From the NCBI RefSeq assembly GCF_900110375.1, contig NZ_FODN01000006.1, positions 1 to 64,000 on the forward strand: a stretch of DNA of 64,000 nucleotides, given 5' to 3'. Positions within the stretch are counted from its first letter, which is position 1. Each line of letters begins with the position of its first letter. Positions 55,001 to 63,279 of this stretch are shown piece by piece. Under the pieces are notes generated by a model. The model was not told the origin of the DNA, ran no database searches, and saw only the letters and a program-made list of their open reading frames with translations. The translations under genes were made by a program, and so were the position numbers. This stretch comes from Flavobacterium sinopsychrotolerans. GTDB lineage: Bacteria; Bacteroidota; Bacteroidia; Flavobacteriales; Flavobacteriaceae.

Positions 55001-56263
55001 ATGGTAAAAGATTTATTCGAAAGGATTCAAAACAATAAAGGGCCATTAGGAAAATGGGCTTCGCAAGCAGAAGGTTATTTTGTTTTTCCTAAATTGGAAG
55101 GTGAGTTAGGTCCAAGAATGCAGTTTGGTGGAAAAGATATTTTGAACTGGAGTTTGAATGACTATTTAGGTCTTGCTAATCACCCCGAAGTTCGTAAAGC
55201 AGATACGGAAGCAGCTGCTCAATATGGCGCAGCTTACCCAATGGGAGCCCGTATGATGAGTGGGCATACTAAATATCACGAGCAATTAGAGAATGAATTG
55301 GCGGATTTTGTAATGAAAGAATCAGCTTATTTGTTGAATTTTGGTTACCAAGGGATGGTGTCTATCATTGACGCTTTAGTTACTAAAAATGATGTGATTG
55401 TATATGATGTAGATGCACATGCTTGTATTATTGACGGAGTTCGTCTGCACATGGGAAAACGTTTTACGTACCGTCATAACGATATTGAAAGCATGGAGAA
55501 AAACCTGCAACGTGCCACAAAATTAGCAGAAGAAAATGGTGGAGGTATTCTATTTATTACCGAAGGTGTTTTCGGAATGCGTGGACAACAAGGAAAATTG
55601 AAGGAAATTGTTGCCATGAAGGAAAAATATAATTTCCGTTTGTTGGTTGATGACGCGCATGGTTTTGGTACACTTGGGAAAACAGGAGCTGGAGCTGGAG
55701 AGGAGCAAGGCGTTCAGGATGATATTGATGTTTATTTTTCGACTTTTGCAAAATCGATGGCAAATATTGGTGCTTTTGTAGCTGCGGATAAAGACATTAT
55801 TGATTATTTAAAATACAATTTGCGTTCACAAATGTTTGCTAAAGCATTGCCAATGATTCAAACTATTGGGTCGCTGAAACGATTGGAATTGTTGCGAAAT
55901 TCATCAGAACTAAAAGATAAACTTTGGGTAAATGTTGATGCTTTACAAAGCGGATTGCGTTCCCGAAATTTCAATATTGGAGATACAAATACTTGTGTTA
56001 CACCAGTTTATCTTGAAGGAAGTGTGCCCGAAGCAATGGTTATGGTAAATGATTTGAGAGAAAATTACGGAATTTTCTTGTCGATTGTGATTTACCCTGT
56101 TATTCCAAAAGGAATTATTTTATTAAGAATGATACCTACAGCTTCACATACTCTATCTGATATTGATGAAACGCTAGTTGCTTTTGAAGCAATTCGTGAA
56201 AAATTAGAAAATGGAACCTATAAAGAGATTGCAAACAGAACTAAGGTTGATTTGGACGCTTAG
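55001..56263 (+). CDS. Alpha-oxoamine synthase (serine palmitoyltransferase / cysteate acyltransferase type)
   Basis: A 420-residue PLP enzyme of aminotransferase fold type I. NYLGFGYQ-like positions appear as LNFGYQGMVS (about 115), DAHACIIDG with the PLP-stacking His (about 145), LVDDAHGFGTLG (about 215) with the Asp/His pair, and TFAKSMANIGAF with the Schiff-base Lys (about 249). The family condenses an acyl-CoA or acyl-ACP with an amino acid. In Bacteroidota close members make the sphingolipid base from serine or the sulfonolipid capnine from cysteate; which one cannot be decided by eye. A GNAT-fold gene at 56948 could supply the N-acylation step. Confidence 0.88.
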   Translation: MVKDLFERIQNNKGPLGKWASQAEGYFVFPKLEGELGPRMQFGGKDILNWSLNDYLGLANHPEVRKADTEAAAQYGAAYPMGARMMSGHTKYHEQLENELADFVMKESAYLLNFGYQGMVSIIDALVTKNDVIVYDVDAHACIIDGVRLHMGKRFTYRHNDIESMEKNLQRATKLAEENGGGILFITEGVFGMRGQQGKLKEIVAMKEKYNFRLLVDDAHGFGTLGKTGAGAGEEQGVQDDIDVYFSTFAKSMANIGAFVAADKDIIDYLKYNLRSQMFAKALPMIQTIGSLKRLELLRNSSELKDKLWVNVDALQSGLRSRNFNIGDTNTCVTPVYLEGSVPEAMVMVNDLRENYGIFLSIVIYPVIPKGIILLRMIPTASHTLSDIDETLVAFEAIREKLENGTYKEIANRTKVDLDA

Positions 56264-56283
56264 TCTGATTTAAGTTTATATGT

Positions 56284-56316
56284 AAAACCATCAGTGAAGA
56301 CTGATGGTTTTTTTTT
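56284..56316 (+). terminator. Intrinsic terminator
   Basis: AAAACCATCAG and CTGATGGTTTT pair around TGAAGA with a following T run, after the gene ending at 56263. Confidence 0.85.
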
Positions 56317-56369
56317 GAAATATATTCAGGGAATAAATGGTATATTTATAAAATTAAAATTTAAAATGG

Positions 56370-56837
56370 ATGAAAAAAGTAATTTTATTAGGTCTTATTT
56401 TGATGAGTGTTTTTATTTCTTGTAAAAAAGAAAAAGAAGAAGTTCCCATCCCATTAGAAAAAATAGTGGTCAAAGAATCTGTATCCGAAGAATGTTACCG
56501 AGTAATCCTTAAAAAAGATACTATTTCATTGAGTTTGAATATAAAAAACGGTCAGTTTTCCTCTGGAAATTTAAGTTATGATTTTTATGAGAAAGATAAA
56601 AATATGGGGACAATTGTTGGAGAAATAAAAGGAGATACACTTTATGCGGATTATACTTTCACGTCCGAAGGTGTCTCATCAGTGCGAAAAGTAGCTTTCT
56701 TGAAAAAGGGAAATACGTATGTCGAAGGCTTTGGTGATGTAATTGATGACAATAAAGGGCAAGTGATTTTCAAGGATAAAAAACAATTAAAATTTGATGG
56801 AAATATAGTTTTGTCAAAAGTAGATTGTCAAAAGTAG
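56370..56837 (+). CDS. Hypothetical lipoprotein
   Basis: A 155-residue lipoprotein (VFISC, lipid Cys at 18, followed by KKEKEE). The mature part is beta-rich with alternating charged and hydrophobic residues (GTIVGEIKGDTLYADYTF), suggesting a small beta-barrel or sandwich. The last codons fall in a 14-bp direct repeat (three copies, 56813-56851) that also contains the stop codon, so the C-terminus could vary by slippage. Placed between the lipid-synthesis-like genes; any link is positional only. Function unknown. Confidence 0.75.
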   Translation: MKKVILLGLILMSVFISCKKEKEEVPIPLEKIVVKESVSEECYRVILKKDTISLSLNIKNGQFSSGNLSYDFYEKDKNMGTIVGEIKGDTLYADYTFTSEGVSSVRKVAFLKKGNTYVEGFGDVIDDNKGQVIFKDKKQLKFDGNIVLSKVDCQK

Positions 56838-56851
56838 ATTGTCAAAAGTAG
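56813..56851 (+). repeat. 14-bp direct repeat at a gene end
   Basis: Almost three copies of TTGTCAAAAGTAGA overlap the last codons and stop of the lipoprotein gene. Confidence 0.8.
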
Positions 56852-56882
56852 TTTTTGATTTTTCAGAACTATCGAGTGTTAT

Positions 56883-56929
56883 AAAACTAAAAAATCCATC
56901 AGCATACGTTGATGGATTTTTTAGTTTTA
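56883..56929. terminator. Bidirectional terminator
   Basis: AAAACTAAAAAATCCATCA pairs with its complement across a short loop, between convergent genes ending at 56837 and 56948. Confidence 0.85.
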
Positions 56930-56947
56930 TTGTAATATGTAACTCAA

Positions 56948-58066
56948 TTATAATTCTTTTTTAAAAGTGCACCTGCGTTTATGAACTATAGGATTAAAAT
57001 GTTTCCATAAATTATGAATGGCTATATTGTCAGCTAATTCAGGGGTTCGGAAGCAATTGATTATGCCTTTTTCTTTAAAAGTTTCGTAATATTCTTTAAA
57101 AATGATTGCTGTAACTGCTTTATTTTGGTACTCAGGGAGAACACCAATAAGATAGAAAAGCACATCTTTGCTTTGTTTTTTTGCTTTGAGCAAATGCAGA
57201 AATCCAAACGGAAATAATTTTCCTTTTGATTTTTGTAACGCTTCTGAAAAGGAAGGCATTACAATGCTAAAAGCAACAATATTATGGTCTTTATCTTCTA
57301 CAAACTTGATGAATTCAGGATTGATGAAACTGATATATTTTTTCTTGAAATATTCTTTTTGTGTGTCTGAAATAGCTACAAAAGAGGATAAAGAAGCATA
57401 AGACTCGTTGAATAAATCAAACATTTTGTCCACATGAGGCATTACTTCTTTAGTAGTTTTGAAATTAAGTGGACTTAATTGATATCTTCGTTTTACTAAA
57501 TCATTTGCCTTTTCAAAAAATTCAGGCTTTACGTTTGCAAAAGGAAATTTACTTTCTATATATTCCTTCTCTTTCATGTAACCTAATTGCTCAAAATGAG
57601 TGGCGTAATATGGATTATTATACCAGGTAATCATGGTTCCCATTTCGTCGAAACCTTCGGTTAGAACACCTACTTTATCTAGATTTGAAAAGCCCATTGG
57701 ACCTTCAACATATTCTAAATTGTTTTTTCGACCCAATTCATATACTTTTTCTAAAAGTGCTTTGGTAACTTCAATGTCGTCAATAACATCAAACCAGCCA
57801 AAACGGACTTTCATCTTTTTTTGGTCATTCACTTCGCTCCAATTGATGATTGCAGCGATTCTACCGACTATTTCAGTATTTTTTTTGGCAACGTAAAAAT
57901 ATGCTTCTGCAGTCTCAAAAGCAGGATTTTTAGTTTTGTCAAATCCTTCGAGTTCTTCGGCAATTAATGGCGGTACCCAATTTTTATTGTTTTTGTATAA
58001 AGAAAAAGGAAATTTGATGAAATCAGTTAGTTCACTTTTTGTTTTGGCTTCTTTTATAGTAATCAT
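56948..58066 (-). CDS. GNAT-fold protein, candidate lipid N-acyltransferase
   Basis: A 372-residue cytoplasmic protein with two GNAT-like halves. The first (about 1-150) has WVPPLIAEE, GRIAAIINW and GPMGFSNLDKVGVLTEGF. The second (about 210-370) has NIVAFSIVMPSF, LYLIGVLPEY-like FYLIGVLPEYQNKAVTAI, and ends with NPIVHKRRCTF. Bacteroidota members are often annotated only as N-acetyltransferase or, misleadingly, GTP cyclohydrolase. Because an alpha-oxoamine synthase lies 700 bp away, a role as the N-acyltransferase of sphingolipid or sulfonolipid synthesis is plausible; this is inference. It precedes a membrane-barrel-like gene on the same strand side. Confidence 0.8.
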   Translation of the reverse strand: MITIKEAKTKSELTDFIKFPFSLYKNNKNWVPPLIAEELEGFDKTKNPAFETAEAYFYVAKKNTEIVGRIAAIINWSEVNDQKKMKVRFGWFDVIDDIEVTKALLEKVYELGRKNNLEYVEGPMGFSNLDKVGVLTEGFDEMGTMITWYNNPYYATHFEQLGYMKEKEYIESKFPFANVKPEFFEKANDLVKRRYQLSPLNFKTTKEVMPHVDKMFDLFNESYASLSSFVAISDTQKEYFKKKYISFINPEFIKFVEDKDHNIVAFSIVMPSFSEALQKSKGKLFPFGFLHLLKAKKQSKDVLFYLIGVLPEYQNKAVTAIIFKEYYETFKEKGIINCFRTPELADNIAIHNLWKHFNPIVHKRRCTFKKEL

Positions 58067-58087
58067 TGTGCTTTTTAAATTCTATGT

Positions 58088-59023
58088 TTATCCCTTTTTT
58101 ACCTTTTTTGCTTTTTTCATCGCTTTACTTTTTGAATCTCCCTTGTCTATATTCATTCTCACTTCTTTATAATTACCGTCATATCGCCAAGAAAAACCTA
58201 TTCCGCCATAGAGGATAGAGGGAGTGTCTTTAAAATTTGTGCTTACGGAAGCATCAAGTTGCATGTTTTTGTTTAATAAATAGGCAGCTCCACCTCTTAG
58301 AATTGAATCGCTATAATAATCACTTTTAAAGCCCTGATTCTCTATGAACCCAGACCATTTGTCATTAAAACCTCTTGTTAAAGTCAATACATAGCCATAA
58401 CTTGGGAAATCAGTTCCAATATAATCGGCAATAATATTGGTTACAAAAACCCATTTTCCGTCGCCCAAATGATTTTGAGTAATCAACATGATTTTTGGAG
58501 AAATCTGACCTTCTGTCGAGAAATAATATGGATTGTCTGAAAAAGTAAGATTAGCACCTGCAAATACGGAGACAACAGGGATTAATTGGCGCCATCTGAA
58601 ACCGTGATTGGCTTTCCAGCTATAAAGATTTATTTTTTTTTCGTAGTTTTTGAAAGGGTCATATAATAAATACTTTGCTCCTAAAACGGTTTGTTTTAAT
58701 GCACCTTTTTTAGTTATCATAAAAGGAGCGGTGACTTCTTCATTTTGATATTGTAAGTCAGCAATTAATTCTAGTTTTTCACTAAATAATCCCCATCTTA
58801 CCATAAAGTCAGCTCCAAATCCATTGGAATCATAATTCAATAAATCATGCTTTTGTTTTATACCATAAATTCCAGTTTCAACTTGTATGACAGATTTTCC
58901 TACTGAAAAAGCTGACATTGTTTCTCCCGGTCTATTTGAATTGATTACATCTGTATGCTGACCATAATGAAGACTTGGTATTGCGAAAAGGAGCACAATA
59001 AGTAAGGTTTTGAATTTGAACAT
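58088..59023 (-). CDS. Outer-membrane beta-barrel protein (phenol_MetA_deg-like)
   Basis: About 311 residues from the Met at 59023 (MFKFKTLLIVL), chosen because it gives a normal signal peptide (ending LHYGQ). The mature protein is an alternating beta pattern throughout (VIQVETGIYGIKQKHD, MVRWGLFSEKLELIADLQYQ, LYGGIGFSWRYDG), typical of 10-14-stranded barrels annotated as putative transporters of the MetA phenol degradation type. It starts INSNRPGETMSAFSVGK, a common opening of this family. The basic KKAKKVKKG C-terminus is odd for a barrel, which normally ends in an aromatic residue. Located 21 bp upstream of the GNAT gene. Confidence 0.82.
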   Translation of the reverse strand: MFKFKTLLIVLLFAIPSLHYGQHTDVINSNRPGETMSAFSVGKSVIQVETGIYGIKQKHDLLNYDSNGFGADFMVRWGLFSEKLELIADLQYQNEEVTAPFMITKKGALKQTVLGAKYLLYDPFKNYEKKINLYSWKANHGFRWRQLIPVVSVFAGANLTFSDNPYYFSTEGQISPKIMLITQNHLGDGKWVFVTNIIADYIGTDFPSYGYVLTLTRGFNDKWSGFIENQGFKSDYYSDSILRGGAAYLLNKNMQLDASVSTNFKDTPSILYGGIGFSWRYDGNYKEVRMNIDKGDSKSKAMKKAKKVKKG

Positions 59024-59147
59024 AGTATTTATTTGAGTTAAAAAAGTAATAACGCTTTTCAAATGTACTATATTTTATTATTTATTTAAGAATGATATTT
59101 TAATTTTGAACGTTGGATTTATTATTTTTGAAAAAAATTACATATTT

Positions 59148-59429
59148 ATGCAAACAGCTTCTTTTACTGGTTTTATAAAAGCAATATTCTATATGATTGC
59201 TTTCTACTATATTTTCAGATTTTTGGCAAAATTATTTTTGCCTTTACTGGTTAAAAAAGTAGTTGAAAAAGCGGGGCAAAATTTTCAGCAACAGCAGCAA
59301 TATCAGCAACAAACTACTTGGAAGAAAACCCAGTCTAAGGATGAAATAATTTATAATATAGAGAATACCAAAAATCCGCGCGAAACCAAAAAAGTGGGGG
59401 ATTATGTTGATTACGAAGAAATAGATTAA
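59148..59429 (+). CDS. DUF4834 family small membrane protein
   Basis: A 93-residue protein from ATG 59148 (MQTASFTGFIKAIFYM). One N-terminal membrane helix region (about 8-36) is followed by a Gln-rich segment (QQQQQYQQQ) and a conserved-looking charged C-terminus (KDEIIYNIENTKN, VGDYVDYEEID). This layout fits the Bacteroidota-specific DUF4834 family of unknown role. Upstream Met at 59106 is in frame but gives 14 extra residues before the helix. It begins a run of plus-strand genes leading to the polysaccharide cluster. Confidence 0.82.
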   Translation: MQTASFTGFIKAIFYMIAFYYIFRFLAKLFLPLLVKKVVEKAGQNFQQQQQYQQQTTWKKTQSKDEIIYNIENTKNPRETKKVGDYVDYEEID

Positions 59430-59477
59430 ATTTGTCGTTATTAACAAGCTTTTTACTCTAATCCAAACTTTTTTAAA

Positions 59478-61883
59478 TTGAAAATAATAAATAGGTTCTA
59501 TCCGCACGCCCTTGCCATACTTGGTTTTGTTGTAATTTCTCTCCTTTATTTTTATCCCGTGTTGCAAGGAAAACAAATTTTCCAGTCTGATATCGTGCAG
59601 TACACCGGAATGGCTAAAGAACAAAATGACTTTAGAGCCACGGATGATATCGAACCGTATTGGACTAATTCAGCTTTTGGTGGAATGCCAACGTATCAAT
59701 TGGGAGCAAAATACCCACATGATTATATTGGAGCAATAGACGATGCTTTACGATTTTTACCGCGCCCTGCTGATTATTTATTTTTATATTTTCTTGGGTT
59801 TTATGGTTTGATGCTCGTTTTAAAAGTGGATCCTTTGAAAGCCTTTTTTGGAGCATTAGCCTTCGGCTTATCTACTTATTTGATTATTATTCTTGGAGTT
59901 GGTCATAATGCGAAAGCGCATGCAATTGCTTATATGCCGTTGGTTATTGCCGGATTTATTCTGGTGTTTCAAAAAAAATATATTCTGGGAGGTTTGATTA
60001 CGCTTTTTGCGACAGCATTAGAAATCAATGCGAATCATTTCCAAATGACCTATTACTTATTGATTTTCCTATTGATTCTTTCCGCTTATTTTTTATATCA
60101 GCAAGTAAAAGAGAAGGAATACAAATCCTTGTTGTATTCGTTTGGAATATTAGCAGCAGCAGGAATTTTAGCTATTGGTGCCAATGCTACGAATCTATTA
60201 GCCACTTCTGAGTATGCTGATTTTAGTATTCGTGGAAAAAGCGAATTGACTTTCAATCCAAACGGTTCAAAAAACGAAACTACTTCTTCAATGTCTAAGG
60301 ACTATATCACGGAGTACAGTTATGGAGTGATGGAAAGTTTTAATCTTATTGCACCCCGACTTTTTGGGGGTTCAAATAATGAGGCTGTTGGCAAAGATAG
60401 TAATATGTATGAATTCATGATAGGTCAGGGAGTCCCAGAAGATCAGGCAACTGATTTTGTTTCGGGAATGCCAACGTATTGGGGAGATCAACCTATTGTG
60501 GCAGCTCCTGCATATATTGGAATCGTAGTATTCTTTTTGGCAATTTTGGCTTTATTTATCGATAAACGCAAAATTAAATATGTATTTCTATCCGGTTCAA
60601 TAGTTGCGTTAGTTCTCTCATGGGGTAAAAACTTCCCTATTTTGACGGACTTTTTTATTGATTATGTTCCAATGTATGATAAATTCAGAGCGGTATCTTC
60701 AATCCAAGTTGTGTTGGAATTGTGTTTCCCCGTTTTGGCTATTATGGGATTGCAGTCTTTCTTCAGATTAGACAAAAAACTGCAATGGAAAGCATTGTAT
60801 GAAACGACAATTTTAGGTTTAGGAATTATTTTGATTTTATTTTTAAGCAAAAGTATGTTCAGCTTTTCTGGAGGAAACGATGCTTATTTTCAAGAAAGTT
60901 ACGGTCCCGAATTTGTAAATGCGCTTAAGCTGGATCGAATGAGTTTGTATAGCGCTGATTTATTGCGTTCAGGCTTTTTTATCGTGTTGACATCCGGCGT
61001 TTTATGGTTGTTTATTAAAGATAGATTTGCTCAAAATACTGCCATTATAATTGTAGGTTTATTGATGGTGTCTGATTTGTTTTTTGTGGATAAAAAATAT
61101 GTTTCCGGGAAAGATTTTGTAAGCGGAAGTCAAGTTGAAGTGCCTTTTCAAGAGTCACCTTCGGATACTGAGATTCTAAAAGACACCGCTAATTACCGCG
61201 TTTTTGAAGTAGGCGATATCATGGGTGCAAGAGCTTCTTATTTTCATAAATCTATTGGTGGTTACAGCGCCGTAAGACCTAGAAGAATGCAGCAATTGAT
61301 TGATTATCAGATTTCCAAAAATAATATAGAAGTGCTTAATATGCTTAATGTTAAGTATGTTATCCAAAAAGACAAAGAAGGAAAAGAATTCCCAGTATCA
61401 AATCCGGATGTTAATGGAAATGCATGGTTTGTGAGCCAAGTAAAATTGGTCAATTCTGCTGATGAAGAAATGAAGGCGTTGGATAGTTTGGATTCTAAAA
61501 ATGTGGCGGTTGTAAATAGTAAAGATTTTCAAATTAAAAATACGGCTTTCGTCAAAGATAGTTCAGCGACTATAACTTTAGAAAATTACAAACCTAACTA
61601 CTTGAAATATGTATCTAACAATTCAAATGAAGGTTTAGCCGTTTTCTCTGAAATGTATTATGGAAAAGGTTGGAATGCGTATATTGATGGAAAAAGTGTA
61701 GATCATATTAGAGTTGATTACGTTTTAAGAGCTTTAAATATTCCAGCAGGAAAACAAACTATTGAATTCAAGTTTGAACCTCAAGTGATAAAAACTGGAA
61801 GCATGATTACGTTGATAAGTTCCATAGGAATGCTGTTGCTTCTATTAGGCGGGATTTATTTCGAAAGGAAGAAAAAGATTTAA
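59478..61883 (+). CDS. YfhO-family multi-pass membrane protein, TTG start
   Basis: An 801-residue protein with about 12-13 membrane helices and a periplasmic C-terminal domain (about 560-770), ending in a final helix. The first helix (YPHALAILGFVVISLLYFYP) precedes QIFQSDIVQYTGMAKE and GMPTYQ, typical of YfhO/GT-C-like proteins implicated in glycosylation of cell-wall polymers. The only start that keeps the first helix is TTG at 59478; the first in-frame ATG would delete it. Forms a likely operon with the glycosyltransferase and flippase genes downstream. Confidence 0.9.
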   Translation: MKIINRFYPHALAILGFVVISLLYFYPVLQGKQIFQSDIVQYTGMAKEQNDFRATDDIEPYWTNSAFGGMPTYQLGAKYPHDYIGAIDDALRFLPRPADYLFLYFLGFYGLMLVLKVDPLKAFFGALAFGLSTYLIIILGVGHNAKAHAIAYMPLVIAGFILVFQKKYILGGLITLFATALEINANHFQMTYYLLIFLLILSAYFLYQQVKEKEYKSLLYSFGILAAAGILAIGANATNLLATSEYADFSIRGKSELTFNPNGSKNETTSSMSKDYITEYSYGVMESFNLIAPRLFGGSNNEAVGKDSNMYEFMIGQGVPEDQATDFVSGMPTYWGDQPIVAAPAYIGIVVFFLAILALFIDKRKIKYVFLSGSIVALVLSWGKNFPILTDFFIDYVPMYDKFRAVSSIQVVLELCFPVLAIMGLQSFFRLDKKLQWKALYETTILGLGIILILFLSKSMFSFSGGNDAYFQESYGPEFVNALKLDRMSLYSADLLRSGFFIVLTSGVLWLFIKDRFAQNTAIIIVGLLMVSDLFFVDKKYVSGKDFVSGSQVEVPFQESPSDTEILKDTANYRVFEVGDIMGARASYFHKSIGGYSAVRPRRMQQLIDYQISKNNIEVLNMLNVKYVIQKDKEGKEFPVSNPDVNGNAWFVSQVKLVNSADEEMKALDSLDSKNVAVVNSKDFQIKNTAFVKDSSATITLENYKPNYLKYVSNNSNEGLAVFSEMYYGKGWNAYIDGKSVDHIRVDYVLRALNIPAGKQTIEFKFEPQVIKTGSMITLISSIGMLLLLLGGIYFERKKKI

Positions 61884-61947
61884 GATTGTTGATTAACGAA
61901 TTTTGATTTTAGATTTTAAATTATCGTATTAAAACAAATCCTTAAAC

Positions 61948-63237
61948 TTGAAACCGAAGAAAATTTTAATAATTACCTATTATTGGCCACCGGCTGGAGG
62001 ACCAGGCGTGCAGCGTTGGCTGAAGTTTGTTAAATATTTACCGGATTTTGGCATTCAGCCTGTTGTTTATATTCCGGAGAATCCGACGTATCCTATTATT
62101 GATGAAAATTTGGTTAAAGAAGTTTCGGATAAAGCGATTATTCTGAAACAGAAGATTTTTGAACCGTATCAATTGGCTTCTTTTCTTTCGAAAAACAAAA
62201 CTAAAAAAATCAGTTCAGGAATAATTCCAAATCAGAAAAAGCAATCTTTTCTGGACAAAACCTTTCTTTGGATTCGCGGGAATCTTTTTATTCCGGATGC
62301 ACGCGTTTTTTGGGTAAAACCATCGGTTGCTTATCTGGAGAAATACATTGTTGAAAATAATATTGATACCATTGTTACTTCCGGACCACCACACAGTCTG
62401 CATCTTATTGGATTAGAATTAAAACAAAAATTAGATTTGAAATGGTTTGCTGATTTCCGTGATCCGTGGACCACTATTGGTTATCATAAATCCTTGCGAT
62501 TGTCTCGTTTTGCTGCTAAAAAACACAAAGCACTAGAATACCAGGTTTTGAATTCAGCCGATACAATTATAGTCACGAGTAAAACCACTAAAACGGAATT
62601 TCAAGCGATTACTAGTAAACCAATTGCGGTAATAACGAATGGTTATGATACGGAGCAAGTCGAAAAACAAACTTTAGACACTAAATTTAGCTTAGCACAT
62701 ATTGGTTCTTTTCTTTCTGAGAGAAATCCTTTGATTTTATGGGAAAGTTTGGTTGAATTGCTACATGAGATTCCAGATTTCAAATCACATTTAGAAATAA
62801 AACTTATCGGAGCAGTCAGTCAGGAAGTTTTGGAAACGATTACTCAATTTGGACTTAATTCCTATTTGAGTAATTTGGGTTATGTTTCGCATTCAGAAGC
62901 GATTGCACACCAGAGAAAATCGCAGGTTTTGTTGCTTATCGAAATCAATTCTGAAGATACCAAAAGCATTATCCCCGGAAAATTATTTGAATATATGGTT
63001 TCAAACCGACCAATTATCGCCATTGGACCAAAGGATTCTGACTTTGCAGAAATTATTACGAATACCAATACAGGGGTATTTTTTGATTATTCGGAGAAAA
63101 TGAAACTTAAAAGTGTAATTTTGGACTTTTATAATCAGTTTTTGGAAGGTAAATTACAATCTAATGGAGTTGGTTTGCAAAACTATTCCAGAAGAAACCT
63201 AACCAAAGAATTGGTTGAATTGCTTAACAAAATTTAA
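61948..63237 (+). CDS. Glycosyltransferase, GT-B fold, TTG start
   Basis: A 429-residue cytoplasmic enzyme. The N-terminal Rossmann domain opens KILIITYYWPPAGGPGVQRW, the donor-binding glycine-rich loop, with WFADFRDPWTT (about 170) and SADTIIVTSK in the middle. The C-terminal domain has KLIGAVSQEVL and IPGKLFEYMVSNRPIIAIG, the region where family 4-like enzymes bind the nucleotide-sugar. It transfers an unknown sugar, probably to a surface polysaccharide. The conserved N-terminus begins directly at TTG 61948, with no ATG nearby. Followed 43 bp later by a flippase gene. Confidence 0.9.
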   Translation: MKPKKILIITYYWPPAGGPGVQRWLKFVKYLPDFGIQPVVYIPENPTYPIIDENLVKEVSDKAIILKQKIFEPYQLASFLSKNKTKKISSGIIPNQKKQSFLDKTFLWIRGNLFIPDARVFWVKPSVAYLEKYIVENNIDTIVTSGPPHSLHLIGLELKQKLDLKWFADFRDPWTTIGYHKSLRLSRFAAKKHKALEYQVLNSADTIIVTSKTTKTEFQAITSKPIAVITNGYDTEQVEKQTLDTKFSLAHIGSFLSERNPLILWESLVELLHEIPDFKSHLEIKLIGAVSQEVLETITQFGLNSYLSNLGYVSHSEAIAHQRKSQVLLLIEINSEDTKSIIPGKLFEYMVSNRPIIAIGPKDSDFAEIITNTNTGVFFDYSEKMKLKSVILDFYNQFLEGKLQSNGVGLQNYSRRNLTKELVELLNKI

Positions 63238-63279
63238 ACTAAAAAGTGAGGTTTCTTAATGCCTCGCAATGATAAAATA

